Below are positions 35,003 to 44,234 of a stretch of 64,000 bases of DNA, piece by piece. Both the position numbers and the translations under genes were made by a program. The notes under the pieces are model-generated. The model made no database searches and was not told the origin of the DNA. It worked only from the letters and a program-made list of their open reading frames with translations. The DNA is from an uncultured Eubacteriales bacterium (GTDB taxonomy: Bacteria; Bacillota; Clostridia; Lachnospirales; Lachnospiraceae), in the NCBI GenBank assembly GCA_900542465.1, contig UQNS01000010.1, forward strand, positions 1 to 64,000, read 5' to 3'. Each line of letters opens with the position of its first letter. Position 1 is the first letter of the stretch.

Positions 35003-35030
35003 TTGTAGACAGTTAAATTTGGAGTATAAT
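35003..35030 (+). promoter_or_regulatory. Promoter of the AlkD-like gene
   Basis: TTGTAG (35003-35008), 16-base spacer, perfect TATAAT (35025-35030). Confidence 0.6.
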
Positions 35031-35072
35031 CTTTAAGATCAGAAGGTAAAATTCATATAAAGGGAGAGCAAA

Positions 35073-35867
35073 ATGAATTTAACTATTAGGAAAGAGTTGA
35101 AAAAGCTGTCAGACAGGTCTTATGCAGAATTCACAGCTCGCCTGATCCCGGGAGCATCTCGTAAGATATTGGGAGTCAGGCTTCCGCTCCTGAGGAAAAT
35201 GGCGAAAAGGCTCGTAAAAGAAAAAGATTATCACGAATATTTAAAGGCTTCAGAAGAAAAATATATGGAAGAGCTTATGCTGAAAGGTCTCATAATAGGG
35301 TACGGGACTGAAAAAGAGGGAGATATAGAAGAAGCTCTGAGCCTGCTGGATGAATTTGCGGGCCAGATAGACAACTGGTCAGTCTGTGACTCTTTTTGCA
35401 CATCATTTAAGATTGTGGAAGATAATAAAGAAACGGTTTTTAATCATCTGAAATTTTTTCTCCAGTTCGGAAGTGAGTATACAGTAAGGCTGGCACTTGT
35501 ATTGTTCCTCAATTACTATATAAGGCTGGATGCAGAGGGAAATAAGATCCAAAGAAAAAGAGAAGTTAAACTGGAAGATCTCAGAAAAAAGACAGAAGAG
35601 GAAGAGATGAACCCATGGCTGTCAAGAGTATTGGAAGAGGCGGACAGGGATCTGGGGAATGATCATTATGCACAGATGGCGGCAGGCTGGTTTCTCAGTG
35701 AAGCATTCAATATATATCCAAATGAAGTCTTCTTATTTTTGAGGGACAGGGAAAAAAGACACCTGAATGAAAAAACTTATGAACTGACAGTAAAAAAGAT
35801 CAGAGAATCAAGGATCCCATCCAGGGAAGTCAAGGATCATATAGTTGAAGAGCTGGCAAAAAAATAG
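35073..35867 (+). CDS. DNA alkylation repair protein, AlkD-like HEAT-repeat family
   Basis: A 264-residue all-helical protein. It begins with a helix-rich segment ending IPGASRKILGVRLPLLRKMAK, typical of the family, and contains IDNWSVCDSFC, which matches the conserved W-x-x-x-D region lining the DNA groove, and MAAGWFLSEAF. AlkD-type enzymes are DNA glycosylases for positively charged alkylated bases; many clostridial members, including ones of this subgroup, have no tested activity. A Shine-Dalgarno GGGAGAG precedes the ATG. It is followed by coaX after 62 bases. Confidence 0.85.
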   Translation: MNLTIRKELKKLSDRSYAEFTARLIPGASRKILGVRLPLLRKMAKRLVKEKDYHEYLKASEEKYMEELMLKGLIIGYGTEKEGDIEEALSLLDEFAGQIDNWSVCDSFCTSFKIVEDNKETVFNHLKFFLQFGSEYTVRLALVLFLNYYIRLDAEGNKIQRKREVKLEDLRKKTEEEEMNPWLSRVLEEADRDLGNDHYAQMAAGWFLSEAFNIYPNEVFLFLRDREKRHLNEKTYELTVKKIRESRIPSREVKDHIVEELAKK

Positions 35868-35929
35868 GGAAAAGCACAGTCGTATGTGTTATCATTACTA
35901 AATAACAGAATAAAAAAGGTGGACACTTT

Positions 35930-36733
35930 ATGAATGCGGTTATGGACAACAAACCCGGAATGATACTTGCTATAGATATAGGCAATTCAACTATCATCAT
36001 GGGTTGTGTGGATGATGAAAAGATAATATTTGAGGAGCAGGTGGCTACGGTCCATGTTAAGACCAGGATCGAGCATGCTATGGTCATCAAGTCCATGCTT
36101 GAACTTAACGGGATCAATATTGGAGACATCAAAGGTGTGATAATATCTTCGGTCGTTCCGCCGCTGACAAATGTGATCAAGGCAGCAGCTAAGCTCGTCA
36201 CCAAGATAGACCCTCTTACCGTAGGCCCGGGCCTGAAGACCGGGCTGCCTATACATATGGATGATCCAAGAACAGTCGGAAGTGATCTTATAGTTGCTGC
36301 CGTTGCGGCATCCAACGAGTATGGAAAGCCGATCATTATAGTCGATGTAGGCACAGCTACTACTGTTACAGTGGTCGATGAAAGCGGAGCCTATGTTGGC
36401 GGTGCGATCATTCCGGGAGTACAGATCTCTCAGGAAGCACTGGTTGGGCGAACAGCGCAGCTGCCGCATGTAAGCCTTGATCCTCCGAAAATGGTAGTCG
36501 GAAAGAATACAGTCGATTCCATGAGGAGTGGAGCTATATACGGCAGCGCATCATGTATAGACGGAATGATCAGGAGAATAAAGAAAGAAATGGGACTGCC
36601 CGTTACAACGAAAACAGTTGCTACGGGGGGACTTGCGGGCACGATAATTCCTCATTGTGAATGTGACATAATCTATGACGATATGCTTCTTATGAAAGGA
36701 CTCAAGATTATTTATGACAGGAATATCGGTTAG
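35930..36733 (+). CDS. coaX: Type III pantothenate kinase
   Basis: A 267-residue ASKHA-fold kinase for the first step of coenzyme A synthesis, usually needing K+ or NH4+ and resistant to CoA feedback. It has LAIDIGNSTIIMGC (phosphate 1 loop), DDPRTVGSDLIVAAVAA, IIVDVGTATTVTVVD (phosphate 2), GGAIIPGVQIS and a closing VATGGLAG adenosine motif. The ATG at 35930 has GGTGG eight bases upstream, so I keep it, though the family core starts 11 residues later at MILAID. Confidence 0.95.
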   Translation: MNAVMDNKPGMILAIDIGNSTIIMGCVDDEKIIFEEQVATVHVKTRIEHAMVIKSMLELNGINIGDIKGVIISSVVPPLTNVIKAAAKLVTKIDPLTVGPGLKTGLPIHMDDPRTVGSDLIVAAVAASNEYGKPIIIVDVGTATTVTVVDESGAYVGGAIIPGVQISQEALVGRTAQLPHVSLDPPKMVVGKNTVDSMRSGAIYGSASCIDGMIRRIKKEMGLPVTTKTVATGGLAGTIIPHCECDIIYDDMLLMKGLKIIYDRNIG

Positions 36734-36771
36734 ATCTTTTTCTCACAAATAAAATACAAAGGGGTTTTAAT

Positions 36772-38733
36772 ATGATAATTACATTAAAAGACGGTTCCAG
36801 CAAGGAATATAAAGAAGCAAAGCCGGTCTATGAGATAGCCCGGGATATAAGCGAAGGTCTTGCCAGAGCAGCCTGTGCAGGGGAAGTTGACGGAAAAGTC
36901 GTAGATCTGAGAACGGTTATAGACAAGGACTGCAGTCTGAACATTCTTACGGCAAAAGATGAGGCCGGCATATCAGCACTCAGGCATACAGCATCACATG
37001 TACTGGCCCAGGCAGTTAAGAATCTTTATCCGAATGCAAAGATAGCTATTGGTCCTTCGATCGAAGAAGGCTTTTACTATGATTTTGATTCAGATCCATT
37101 TTCCAGAGAAGATCTTGATGCCATTGAAGCAGAAATGAAAAAGATCATAAAAGAAGGCAAAGAGATCACTCGCTTCACACTTCCAAGAGAAGAAGCGATC
37201 GCTTACATGGAAGAAAGAAAAGAACCATACAAGGTAGAGCTCATAAAGGATCTTCCTGAGGATGCGGAGATATCATTTTATGATCAGGGAGGTTTTACGG
37301 ACCTCTGCGCAGGCCCTCATCTTATGTCAACTAAGGGAGTGAAAGCATTTAAGCTTATCTCATCATCAATGGCTTACTGGAGAGGTGATGAGAAAAAGGC
37401 CCGTCTTCAGAGGATCTATGGTACGGCTTTTGACAGGAAAGAAGACTTGAAGGCGCACCTTGAAAAGCTGGAGGATGCCAAAAACCGTGATCACAATAAG
37501 CTTGGGCGTGAAATGGGCTTATTCACAACAGTTGACGTTATAGGCCAGGGATTACCCCTCTTCACACCAAAGGGTACGAGAATACTCTTAACGCTTCAGC
37601 GTTGGATAGAAGATCTGGAAGATTTTGAGTGGGGATATGTAAGGACAAAAACGCCGCTTATGGCTAAGAGCGACCTTTATAAGATCTCAGGCCACTGGGA
37701 TCATTACCAGGACGGCATGTTCGTTCTGGGAGATAAGGATGACAAGGAAGTTATGGCATTAAGACCTATGACATGTCCTTTTCAGTATAATGTTTATAAG
37801 AATTCACCACACTCATATAAGGATCTTCCGGTGAGAATGTCTGAGACATCAACACTTTTCCGTCGTGAAGACTCAGGAGAGATGCATGGTCTTACAAGAG
37901 TTCGTCAGTTTACGATCTCGGAAGGACATCTGATCATCAGACCGGATCAGGCAACAGAAGAGCTTGAAAGATGTCTTGACCTTTCCTACTATGTGCTTTC
38001 TACATTAGGACTCCAGGATGATATCACTTTCCGCCTTTCAAAATGGGACCCGAACAATAAGACTAAATATCAGGGGGATGAGGAATATTGGAATACGACG
38101 CAGGATTTCCTGAGAAAGGTCCTTGAAGAAAAGAATCTTACATTTACGGAAGAGGAAGGTGAAGCGGCATTCTATGGTCCTAAGATCGATATACAGGCGA
38201 AGAATGTATATGGCAAGGAAGATACGATGATCACTATTCAGATCGACTGTTTTAATGGTGAGAATTTTGATATGTATTATGTTGACGAGGAAGGAAAGAA
38301 GGTAAGACCTTATATTATCCACAGAACAAGTCTCGGATGCTATGAGAGGACGCTTGCCTGGCTTATTGAAAAGTATGCAGGAATGCTTCCTACATGGTTA
38401 TGTCCTGAACAGGTAAGGGTCCTGCCTATTTCCGATAAGTATGCAGAGTATGCTTCAAAAGTGGAAGCTGAGTTTAAAAAGAACGGGATCCTGTGCAGTG
38501 TTGACACAAGAGCTGAAAAGATAGGATACAAGATCAGGGAAGCCAGACTTGAGAGGATCCCTTATATGGTCATCGTTGGCGAAAAAGAACAGGAAAATGG
38601 CGAAGTTTCGGTTCGAAGCCGATACAAAGGTGAGGAGGGAGCTAAACCTTTAGCCGGATTTATTGATGAATTGCTTAAGGAGATCAGAAGCAAAGAGATC
38701 CGTGAGATAGAAGTAGAAAATGAGGATAAATAA
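36772..38733 (+). CDS. thrS: Threonyl-tRNA synthetase
   Basis: A 653-residue class II synthetase. The order is TGS domain (about 1-60), editing domain with LRHTASHVLAQAV and the C/H zinc-like CAGPHL region, catalytic core with MRPMTCPFQYNVYKN, motif 2 FRREDSGEMHGLTRVRQFT and motif 3 IHRTSLGCYERTLAWLIEKY, then the anticodon-binding domain. Length is slightly above average, with a glutamate-rich tail. AAGGGG precedes the ATG. No T-box leader fits in the 38 bases after coaX, so it is not T-box controlled locally. Confidence 0.98.
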   Translation: MIITLKDGSSKEYKEAKPVYEIARDISEGLARAACAGEVDGKVVDLRTVIDKDCSLNILTAKDEAGISALRHTASHVLAQAVKNLYPNAKIAIGPSIEEGFYYDFDSDPFSREDLDAIEAEMKKIIKEGKEITRFTLPREEAIAYMEERKEPYKVELIKDLPEDAEISFYDQGGFTDLCAGPHLMSTKGVKAFKLISSSMAYWRGDEKKARLQRIYGTAFDRKEDLKAHLEKLEDAKNRDHNKLGREMGLFTTVDVIGQGLPLFTPKGTRILLTLQRWIEDLEDFEWGYVRTKTPLMAKSDLYKISGHWDHYQDGMFVLGDKDDKEVMALRPMTCPFQYNVYKNSPHSYKDLPVRMSETSTLFRREDSGEMHGLTRVRQFTISEGHLIIRPDQATEELERCLDLSYYVLSTLGLQDDITFRLSKWDPNNKTKYQGDEEYWNTTQDFLRKVLEEKNLTFTEEEGEAAFYGPKIDIQAKNVYGKEDTMITIQIDCFNGENFDMYYVDEEGKKVRPYIIHRTSLGCYERTLAWLIEKYAGMLPTWLCPEQVRVLPISDKYAEYASKVEAEFKKNGILCSVDTRAEKIGYKIREARLERIPYMVIVGEKEQENGEVSVRSRYKGEEGAKPLAGFIDELLKEIRSKEIREIEVENEDK

Positions 38734-38778
38734 TATCCTGAAACAGTGCGATCGATAGTGATAAAAAGGGAGGATTAT

Positions 38779-39999
38779 ATGTTTTTTATCAATAGAAATT
38801 TCCAGAAATTACCGGGCAACTATCTTTTTTCAACAATAGGAAAAAAGGTCAATGAATATAAGAGTGCCAATCCTGACAAGGATCTTATAAGCCTTGGGAT
38901 CGGTGATGTGACAAGACCTCTTTCACCAACGATCATCGAAGCCATGCATAAGGCCGTTGATGAAATGGGGCATGCTGAGACATTCAGAGGATATGCTCCG
39001 GATCAGGGATATCTGTTCCTCAGGGAAGCTATTGTTAAGAATGATTTTGAAGCCAGAGGTATCAAGCTTTCTGTCGATGAGATCTTTGTAAATGATGGTG
39101 CCAAGTCAGATTCAGGAAATATTCAGGATATTTTCTCAGCAAATGCAAAGATAGCCGTAGCAGACCCGGTATACCCGGTATACATAGACAGCAACGCAAT
39201 GGCGGGAAGAACAGGTGTATTTGACGCAATCGAAGAAAAGTGGACAGATGTGATCTATATGCCGTGTACGGAAAATAATTACTTTGCGCCGCAGCTTCCG
39301 GCTGAGAAGCCCGATGTGATCTACCTTTGCTTCCCTAACAATCCTACAGGTGCAACTATTCCAAAGAGCGAGCTCCAGGAATGGGTAGATTATGCCAATA
39401 CCGTAGGGGCGCTTATCATCTACGATGCGGCCTATGAAGCATATATAACAGATGAAGATGTTGCGCATTCGATCTATGAATGTGAGGGGGCTAAGACATG
39501 CGCCATTGAAATGAGATCATTCTCTAAAAATGCAGGATTTACAGGAACAAGACTGGGCTACACAGTGATCCCTTCAGAACTGGAATATGGATATGTTAAA
39601 TTGAGAGACCTCTGGGCAAGACGCCAGGGAACTAAATTTAACGGAGCACCTTATATTATTCAGAGAGCGGGCGAGGCTGTTTATACAGAAGCCGGACAGA
39701 AAGAAGTAAAGGAAAATGTAGCCTACTACATGGAAAATGCCAGACTTATACGTGAAGCATTAGCAAATATGGGATATTCAGTATCAGGTGGAATAAACGC
39801 TCCGTATATCTGGCTCAAAACGCCGAATGATATGACTTCATGGGAGTTCTTTGACGAACTGCTCACAAGAGCCAACGTAGTCGGTACGCCCGGCTCAGGC
39901 TTCGGTCCGTCAGGTGAAGGATACTTCAGGCTGACAGCCTTTGGCACACACGAAAACACTGAAAAAGCGCTTGAAAGAATAAAAGCGCTTAAATACTGA
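38779..39999 (+). CDS. dapL: LL-diaminopimelate aminotransferase
   Basis: A 406-residue PLP enzyme that converts tetrahydrodipicolinate directly to LL-diaminopimelate in lysine and peptidoglycan synthesis. The ATG at 38779 follows GGGAGG; the protein then begins MFFINRNFQKLPGNYLF, as in the family. The fold-type I features are VNDGAKSDSGNIQ, YLCFPNNPTGAT, YDAAYEAYI and the PLP-lysine in MRSFSKNAGFTGTRLGYTV. Its presence means the succinylase or acetylase steps are not needed. Confidence 0.96.
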   Translation: MFFINRNFQKLPGNYLFSTIGKKVNEYKSANPDKDLISLGIGDVTRPLSPTIIEAMHKAVDEMGHAETFRGYAPDQGYLFLREAIVKNDFEARGIKLSVDEIFVNDGAKSDSGNIQDIFSANAKIAVADPVYPVYIDSNAMAGRTGVFDAIEEKWTDVIYMPCTENNYFAPQLPAEKPDVIYLCFPNNPTGATIPKSELQEWVDYANTVGALIIYDAAYEAYITDEDVAHSIYECEGAKTCAIEMRSFSKNAGFTGTRLGYTVIPSELEYGYVKLRDLWARRQGTKFNGAPYIIQRAGEAVYTEAGQKEVKENVAYYMENARLIREALANMGYSVSGGINAPYIWLKTPNDMTSWEFFDELLTRANVVGTPGSGFGPSGEGYFRLTAFGTHENTEKALERIKALKY

Positions 40000-40025
40000 T
40001 CCAGGCTTAAAAGGATCGACAGCAA

Positions 40026-40063
40026 GAAAAAACATCCGACCGGAAACGGTCGGATGTTTTTTT
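40026..40063. terminator. Bidirectional terminator between dapL and the SleB gene
   Basis: AAAAAACATCCGACCG / CGGTCGGATGTTTTTT with a GAAA tetraloop. It serves both convergent genes. Confidence 0.96.
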
Positions 40064-40086
40064 CTTTAACAGATCATACACACTGA

Positions 40087-41388
40087 TCAATAGTTATAGA
40101 AGATATGATCTTCAATTATCCGGTATGAACTGTAGGCAGGATTAACATATCCTGTGTAGACGTGGAAGTAAAAAAATGGCACATTTCTGCGTCCGTTTAG
40201 AACTTCACGGGCGGCGCGTACGTTAGTTTCGGAAGCTCCGCGTGCGAGAACCATCTCAAATCGTCCGCTCATCACAGGAGAAAACTGCCATGGAGCATAT
40301 AAGACGTCCCGGAGATTATTGTCAAAACGAGGGCTTTCTACACGGTTCATTATAACGCTGCCGACCGCTATCCTTCCCTCATAAGGCTGGTTACCGGCTT
40401 CGCATTCAATAATGGCAGCCATCATAGCAAGATCAGATGCGTTGACCGTACCTGATGGATTGCCGGATGTACCGGGATCCGGGCTTTCTGTCGTCTGTGG
40501 TACGGAAGGGGCAGGGGCAGGCGTTGATTCCGGAGGATCCGGCACCGTCTGAGTGTTCTGATCCTCGGAAGTTCCGCTGTTTTCGGACGGGGAGTTCTGA
40601 GCTGAAGGGATACTTCCTGATGTCTGAGGACTTTCACTGTGGTTTATGTTGGCCTTTGCCTGAGCTTCTTCCGCCGCAAGTCTTTCTGTTTCTAATTGCG
40701 CTTCGTACTGAAGAGCTAATGCCTCAAGTTCAGCCTGTTTATCAGCGGACAGGTTCAAACTGGAACTCTTTTTGGTTATAAGGGCCCGGATCGAATCGGA
40801 CTGGCTCTGTACCTCATCTCTTAAAGATGCAAGTCGGGTGATATCGCCCTCAAGACTTGCTTTTTTATCGTTGTTTTCTTTGAATAGAGCATCATATCTC
40901 GCTAAAAGTTCACGATCGTAATCAGATAACTTCTGGATATATTCGGCCTTTGCCAAAAAATCCCCAAAATCCTTAGAGGATATAAGTGCATCCATAAGTC
41001 CCAGATCACCGGATTCATAGATGTACTGAATACGGAGCTTCATCGTGTCGTACTCCTTTGCCATCTCGCTGTTTATTCGGCTTATCTCCTTATTGATATC
41101 ATCTATATCATCTTTTATCTTATTTATCTGATCGGTGATATCTGAAATTCTGGCACCTGCTGCATCTACCTGACTGTTTAAGTCAGAGAGTTCATCTGAG
41201 ATGGAATTCTGCTCATTTTTTAACGAGTTTATCTCATTCTGGGCAGAATCCAGCTTGTCCTTAGTAGTATCAGCAAATGCACTTGTTACAGAGATCTTGG
41301 AAAGGAGAGGTGCGCTGAAACCGACAGAAGCTATTAAAGCTGCTGCAAGTACGGACCTGGTCTTAAATTTCAATTTATTAAATTTCAT
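40087..41388 (-). CDS. Secreted coiled-coil cell-wall hydrolase with SleB domain
   Basis: A 433-residue exported protein. Residues 1-40 form a classical signal peptide ending in TSAFA. Residues about 42-235 are a long coiled coil of the CwlO/PcsB N-terminal type. A Pro/Ser/Thr/Glu-rich linker (about 240-315) follows. The C-terminal ~117 residues are the Hydrolase_2/SleB catalytic domain, with the likely catalytic glutamate in IIECEAGNQPYEGRIAVGSVIMNR and PWQFSPV. Despite the SleB name (spore cortex lytic transglycosylase), such proteins also act in vegetative cells. It is the only minus-strand gene for some 20 kb, with its own promoter. Confidence 0.92.
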   Translation of the reverse strand: MKFNKLKFKTRSVLAAALIASVGFSAPLLSKISVTSAFADTTKDKLDSAQNEINSLKNEQNSISDELSDLNSQVDAAGARISDITDQINKIKDDIDDINKEISRINSEMAKEYDTMKLRIQYIYESGDLGLMDALISSKDFGDFLAKAEYIQKLSDYDRELLARYDALFKENNDKKASLEGDITRLASLRDEVQSQSDSIRALITKKSSSLNLSADKQAELEALALQYEAQLETERLAAEEAQAKANINHSESPQTSGSIPSAQNSPSENSGTSEDQNTQTVPDPPESTPAPAPSVPQTTESPDPGTSGNPSGTVNASDLAMMAAIIECEAGNQPYEGRIAVGSVIMNRVESPRFDNNLRDVLYAPWQFSPVMSGRFEMVLARGASETNVRAAREVLNGRRNVPFFYFHVYTGYVNPAYSSYRIIEDHIFYNY

Positions 41389-41433
41389 AAGTGTACCTCT
41401 AAAAATTCTTTCTCCTGTCCTTTTGGTTTTTTC

Positions 41434-41462
41434 ATTCTACTAAAAAATTTTAAATATTACAA
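41434..41462 (-). promoter_or_regulatory. Promoter of the SleB gene
   Basis: On the minus strand TTGTAA (41462-41457), 17-base spacer, TAGAAT (41439-41434), about 45 bases before the start codon. Confidence 0.6.
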
Positions 41463-41608
41463 ATTTGATACAAAAATTACAGAAAACTTACGATGACAAG
41501 GAAGTTATAGTTTCCATTTTGGAAACGCAATTACCCCTCTAGTGTGGATATAAAAAATATAAGTTGATACTATACTTCACTCATATAAAGGGAGGAAAAG
41601 GAGCAAAT

Positions 41609-42541
41609 ATGGATATTAAGCAGATTCAGGCATTTATTTCGGTAGTAGACACAGGCAGTTTTAACAGCGCGGCCAAGGTTTTGTATACATCCGTTTCCCA
41701 AGTCAGTAAACAGGTGAAATCTTTAGAGGAAGAAGTTTCATGTAAGTTGCTGGAGAGGAAGAAAACAGGAGTGACCCTTACGGAAGAAGGCGTTATATTC
41801 CAAGGCTAATAATATTTTGAATGAGATAAGTGAGATAAGCCTTTTAAGATCAACGGATAAATTAGAAAGTCTGAATGTGCTCTATGCCAATAATTTCAGA
41901 ACCTGCAGTCTTTTTACCGACTATTACAAAAAAAACAAGACAGAGAAAGTTCTTTATAAGTTTGAAAATAAAGAGATCATGGACGTCTGTTCAGATGTAC
42001 ATGTACGCCGTTACGAAATGGGATTTTTCTTTGCGGAAAAGAATTTAAGAACAGCGATCGATAACAGACTGAAGGACTATGGAATAATATTCGTCCCGAT
42101 ATGCGATGTGAAAAAATATCTTTTTATCAATAAAAAACATCCTCTTGCCGGATCGAATGAAATAAGCGTTAAAGATATACAAGTGCTGGATCTGATAAAG
42201 ATAAAGGGAGCAGATCTTATAGGAAATGAGAAGACCTCCAATTATAGTATTGAGACCAGCAGTATTGAAGAGGCATTGAAGTTCGTTGCGGTCAGCAGTC
42301 TGGGATATATAGGATTTGATCTGAAAGATAATGACAGGGATCTTAGCCCGTATATTCGCAGATATTGCTTAAGTGAAGCTTTTGGCACAGGGGGGAAATG
42401 GGGATCTTAAAAAGAAAAGGAATAGATTACAGCAGAGAAGGAAAAAGATTGATCGATTTTTTAAATAATGAATTGAAAGAAAACTCGGTTTCAATTTCTA
42501 AAACAGAAACCATAAAAGGAAAAAAAGTATGGAAGATATGA
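41609..42541 (+). pseudogene. LysR-family transcriptional regulator, broken by two frameshifts
   Basis: The ATG at 41609 follows GGAGGAAAAGGAG and opens a normal LysR N-terminus, MDIKQIQAFISVVDTGSFNS and LYTSVSQVSKQVKSLEEEV, the winged HTH. This frame stops at about 41809. The effector-binding domain continues in the +1 frame (41790-42395; SLLRSTDKLESLNVLYANNF, SSIEEALKFVAVSSLGYIGF). Near the G6 run at 42390-42395 the frame returns to the first, giving ILKRKGIDYSREGKRLIDFL, a plausible LysR C-terminus, up to TGA at 42539-42541. The total of about 310 codons is normal. Two separate shifts, and the damaged neighbour, favour real decay over sequencing error. Confidence 0.85.
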
Positions 42542-42559
42542 TATACCCGTTTTCTGCCA

Positions 42560-42840
42560 TTTATAAGCAGGATCTTGTAAAAGAAGAAGCAGAAAATCTT
42601 TGCAATAGGGTAGCTTTGATAGATAACGGAAAATTGTTGGACATTGACAGACCTGAAAGCATGATCAATAAAATGGGGAATTTTGCAGTGGATCTTTTTT
42701 ACGGCTTTCATACAAAAACCAGTTTTTTTATTTCACGAAAGGAAGCCCTTGATTATGCAAATAAATCTGAAAGAAACTTTAATCTTAGAAGAACAAGTCT
42801 GGAAGATGTATTCATCCAGAGAACAGGGAAAGGTCTGTAA
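42560..42840 (+). pseudogene. Remnant of an ABC-2 transporter ATPase (C-terminal third only)
   Basis: About 90 residues matching the end of a drug- or polysaccharide-export ATPase: EEAENLCNRVALIDNGKLLDIDRPESMINKMG and SLEDVFIQRTGKGL. Walker A, signature and Walker B are missing, and no upstream copy exists; the reading frame begins directly after the LysR remnant, so a deletion probably removed some 600 bases. It cannot work alone. Confidence 0.85.
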
Positions 42841-43594
42841 TATACCGCTAAAAAGAATAGTAACAGGAATAAGGACAGCTCTTTGGGAGAAGAGTATCGA
42901 ATTTCGAAGCGAATGGAGAAAGATCACATTTTCTTCTTTGATAAGTCCTCTGTTATATATGCTGGCGCCTGGATGGGGACTGGGAAGCATGATAAATACT
43001 ATGGATTACAGGTATATCGATTTTCTTGTCCCGGGGATACTTGCTATAACGACCATGAATGTCGTATATTCTTCCGTAGCAATGACATTGAATGTACAAA
43101 GACTGTATGAGAGATCATTTGACCAGATCATCATATCACCGACAGCGGTTGAAGGATATGTAATTGGACAGATACTTGGGGGAGGCCTCAGAGGTCTGTA
43201 TTCAGGAGGAATAATACTCTTGGTCTCTCTGCCTTTCGGATGTTCAATAGCTGTCACACCACTGTTATTCGCCGTCATGTTTTTAAATTCCATAATTTTC
43301 AGTTCTTTAGGGGTCATATCGGCGATGTTGGCTAAAAATCATTCGGATGTAGCGAGGTTTTCGACATTTGTCATTACGCCGATGACATTTTTATGCAACA
43401 CCATGTTTCCCATCGACAGGATTCCGGATGCGGTCAGGGTGGTAATAAAAAGCTTCCCGCTGACTCATACGGCATCTTTACTCAGGCAGACAGCGCTCAG
43501 ACGGGATATTGATACCGTCAGTCTCTTGGCAGCATCAGGTTATGCGCTTGTATTTATTGTGATCACGTGCTGTATTGCACGTAAAAAGGAGTAG
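42806..43594 (+). CDS. ABC-2 type transporter permease, probably orphaned
   Basis: About 262 residues with six hydrophobic segments after an N-terminal cytoplasmic helix (KRIVTGIRTALWEKSIEFRSEWRKI). The conserved ABC-2 loop is PMTFLCNTMFPIDRIPD near the C-terminus. This is the NodJ/DrrB subgroup that works with one ATPase. That ATPase gene directly upstream is reduced to its 3' end, so transport is unlikely unless another ATPase substitutes. The start is uncertain: the ATG at 42806 overlaps the ATPase remnant and has no clear Shine-Dalgarno; the frame is open further upstream. Confidence 0.75.
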   Translation: MYSSREQGKVCNIPLKRIVTGIRTALWEKSIEFRSEWRKITFSSLISPLLYMLAPGWGLGSMINTMDYRYIDFLVPGILAITTMNVVYSSVAMTLNVQRLYERSFDQIIISPTAVEGYVIGQILGGGLRGLYSGGIILLVSLPFGCSIAVTPLLFAVMFLNSIIFSSLGVISAMLAKNHSDVARFSTFVITPMTFLCNTMFPIDRIPDAVRVVIKSFPLTHTASLLRQTALRRDIDTVSLLAASGYALVFIVITCCIARKKE

Positions 43595-43731
43595 AGATAA
43601 CAAGATCCGGCAGCTAAGTTTAAAGCTTGTTTACAATTGATTTACAAATTTACCTACATATAGAAAAAATCAGTCCACAAACTAAAGATAGAATATAACC
43701 ATAAAATATCAGAGAAAGTGGGGCGATATAT

Positions 43732-44124
43732 ATGCAGGTGATCTCAAAGCCGATAAGCAAAAAGGAGGAAGAGGAATACCACAGCTTCGCAGCAGGAATA
43801 AGAGAACTGTCGCTTGCTGAGTGGGTGAAGACGTATATATTTACAGCAGGGTTTGCGCTTTTGATATTACTTGGCATGTATATATTTGCTGGAGATGTCA
43901 CAGCTGCACTTTGGCTGAACACGCCGAAGTCCCTTATACTTGCAGGGTTTATGGCGGCTTTTATATTTGCTGCCTACAGAAGAGCGAAGAATATACAGCT
44001 TCAGAACCTGAAAGATAAGTACGGACAGGACTCAATAGTCAGAGAGATGATAGATAAACACTTATCTTTGGAAAAGATCGAAGTTAAAGACGGACAGATA
44101 AGATTTATCTGTCACCAGTATTAA
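43732..44124 (+). CDS. Small membrane protein with two transmembrane helices, function unknown
   Basis: A 130-residue protein. Cytoplasmic N-terminal ~40 residues are charged; hydrophobic helices lie at about 38-58 and 65-82, separated by a short loop; the C-terminal ~45 residues are charged and cytoplasmic, ending in a short beta-type segment. I do not recognise the family, though the layout resembles YcxB-like proteins. A terminator follows. Confidence 0.7.
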   Translation: MQVISKPISKKEEEEYHSFAAGIRELSLAEWVKTYIFTAGFALLILLGMYIFAGDVTAALWLNTPKSLILAGFMAAFIFAAYRRAKNIQLQNLKDKYGQDSIVREMIDKHLSLEKIEVKDGQIRFICHQY

Positions 44125-44133
44125 AATACGTGA

Positions 44134-44171
44134 AGCAATGTGAGCCTGAGGGCTGACATTGCTTTTTTTTT
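44134..44171 (+). terminator. Terminator after the two-helix membrane protein
   Basis: AGCAATGTGAGCC / GGCTGACATTGCT with internal mismatch, followed by nine T. Confidence 0.88.
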
Positions 44172-44234
44172 AATACCTGATATGTTATTTTATTAGATAT
44201 GAGTATAGATCAACCGAGAAGGGATGCTTTATCT

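Noticed and set aside
41564..41609. Earlier in-frame start for the LysR remnant
   Set aside because: The ATG at 41609 has a strong Shine-Dalgarno and begins at the canonical LysR N-terminus.
42683..42806. Permease start at TTG 42683
   Set aside because: This would read the out-of-frame end of the ATPase remnant as protein, with no family similarity or ribosome-binding site.
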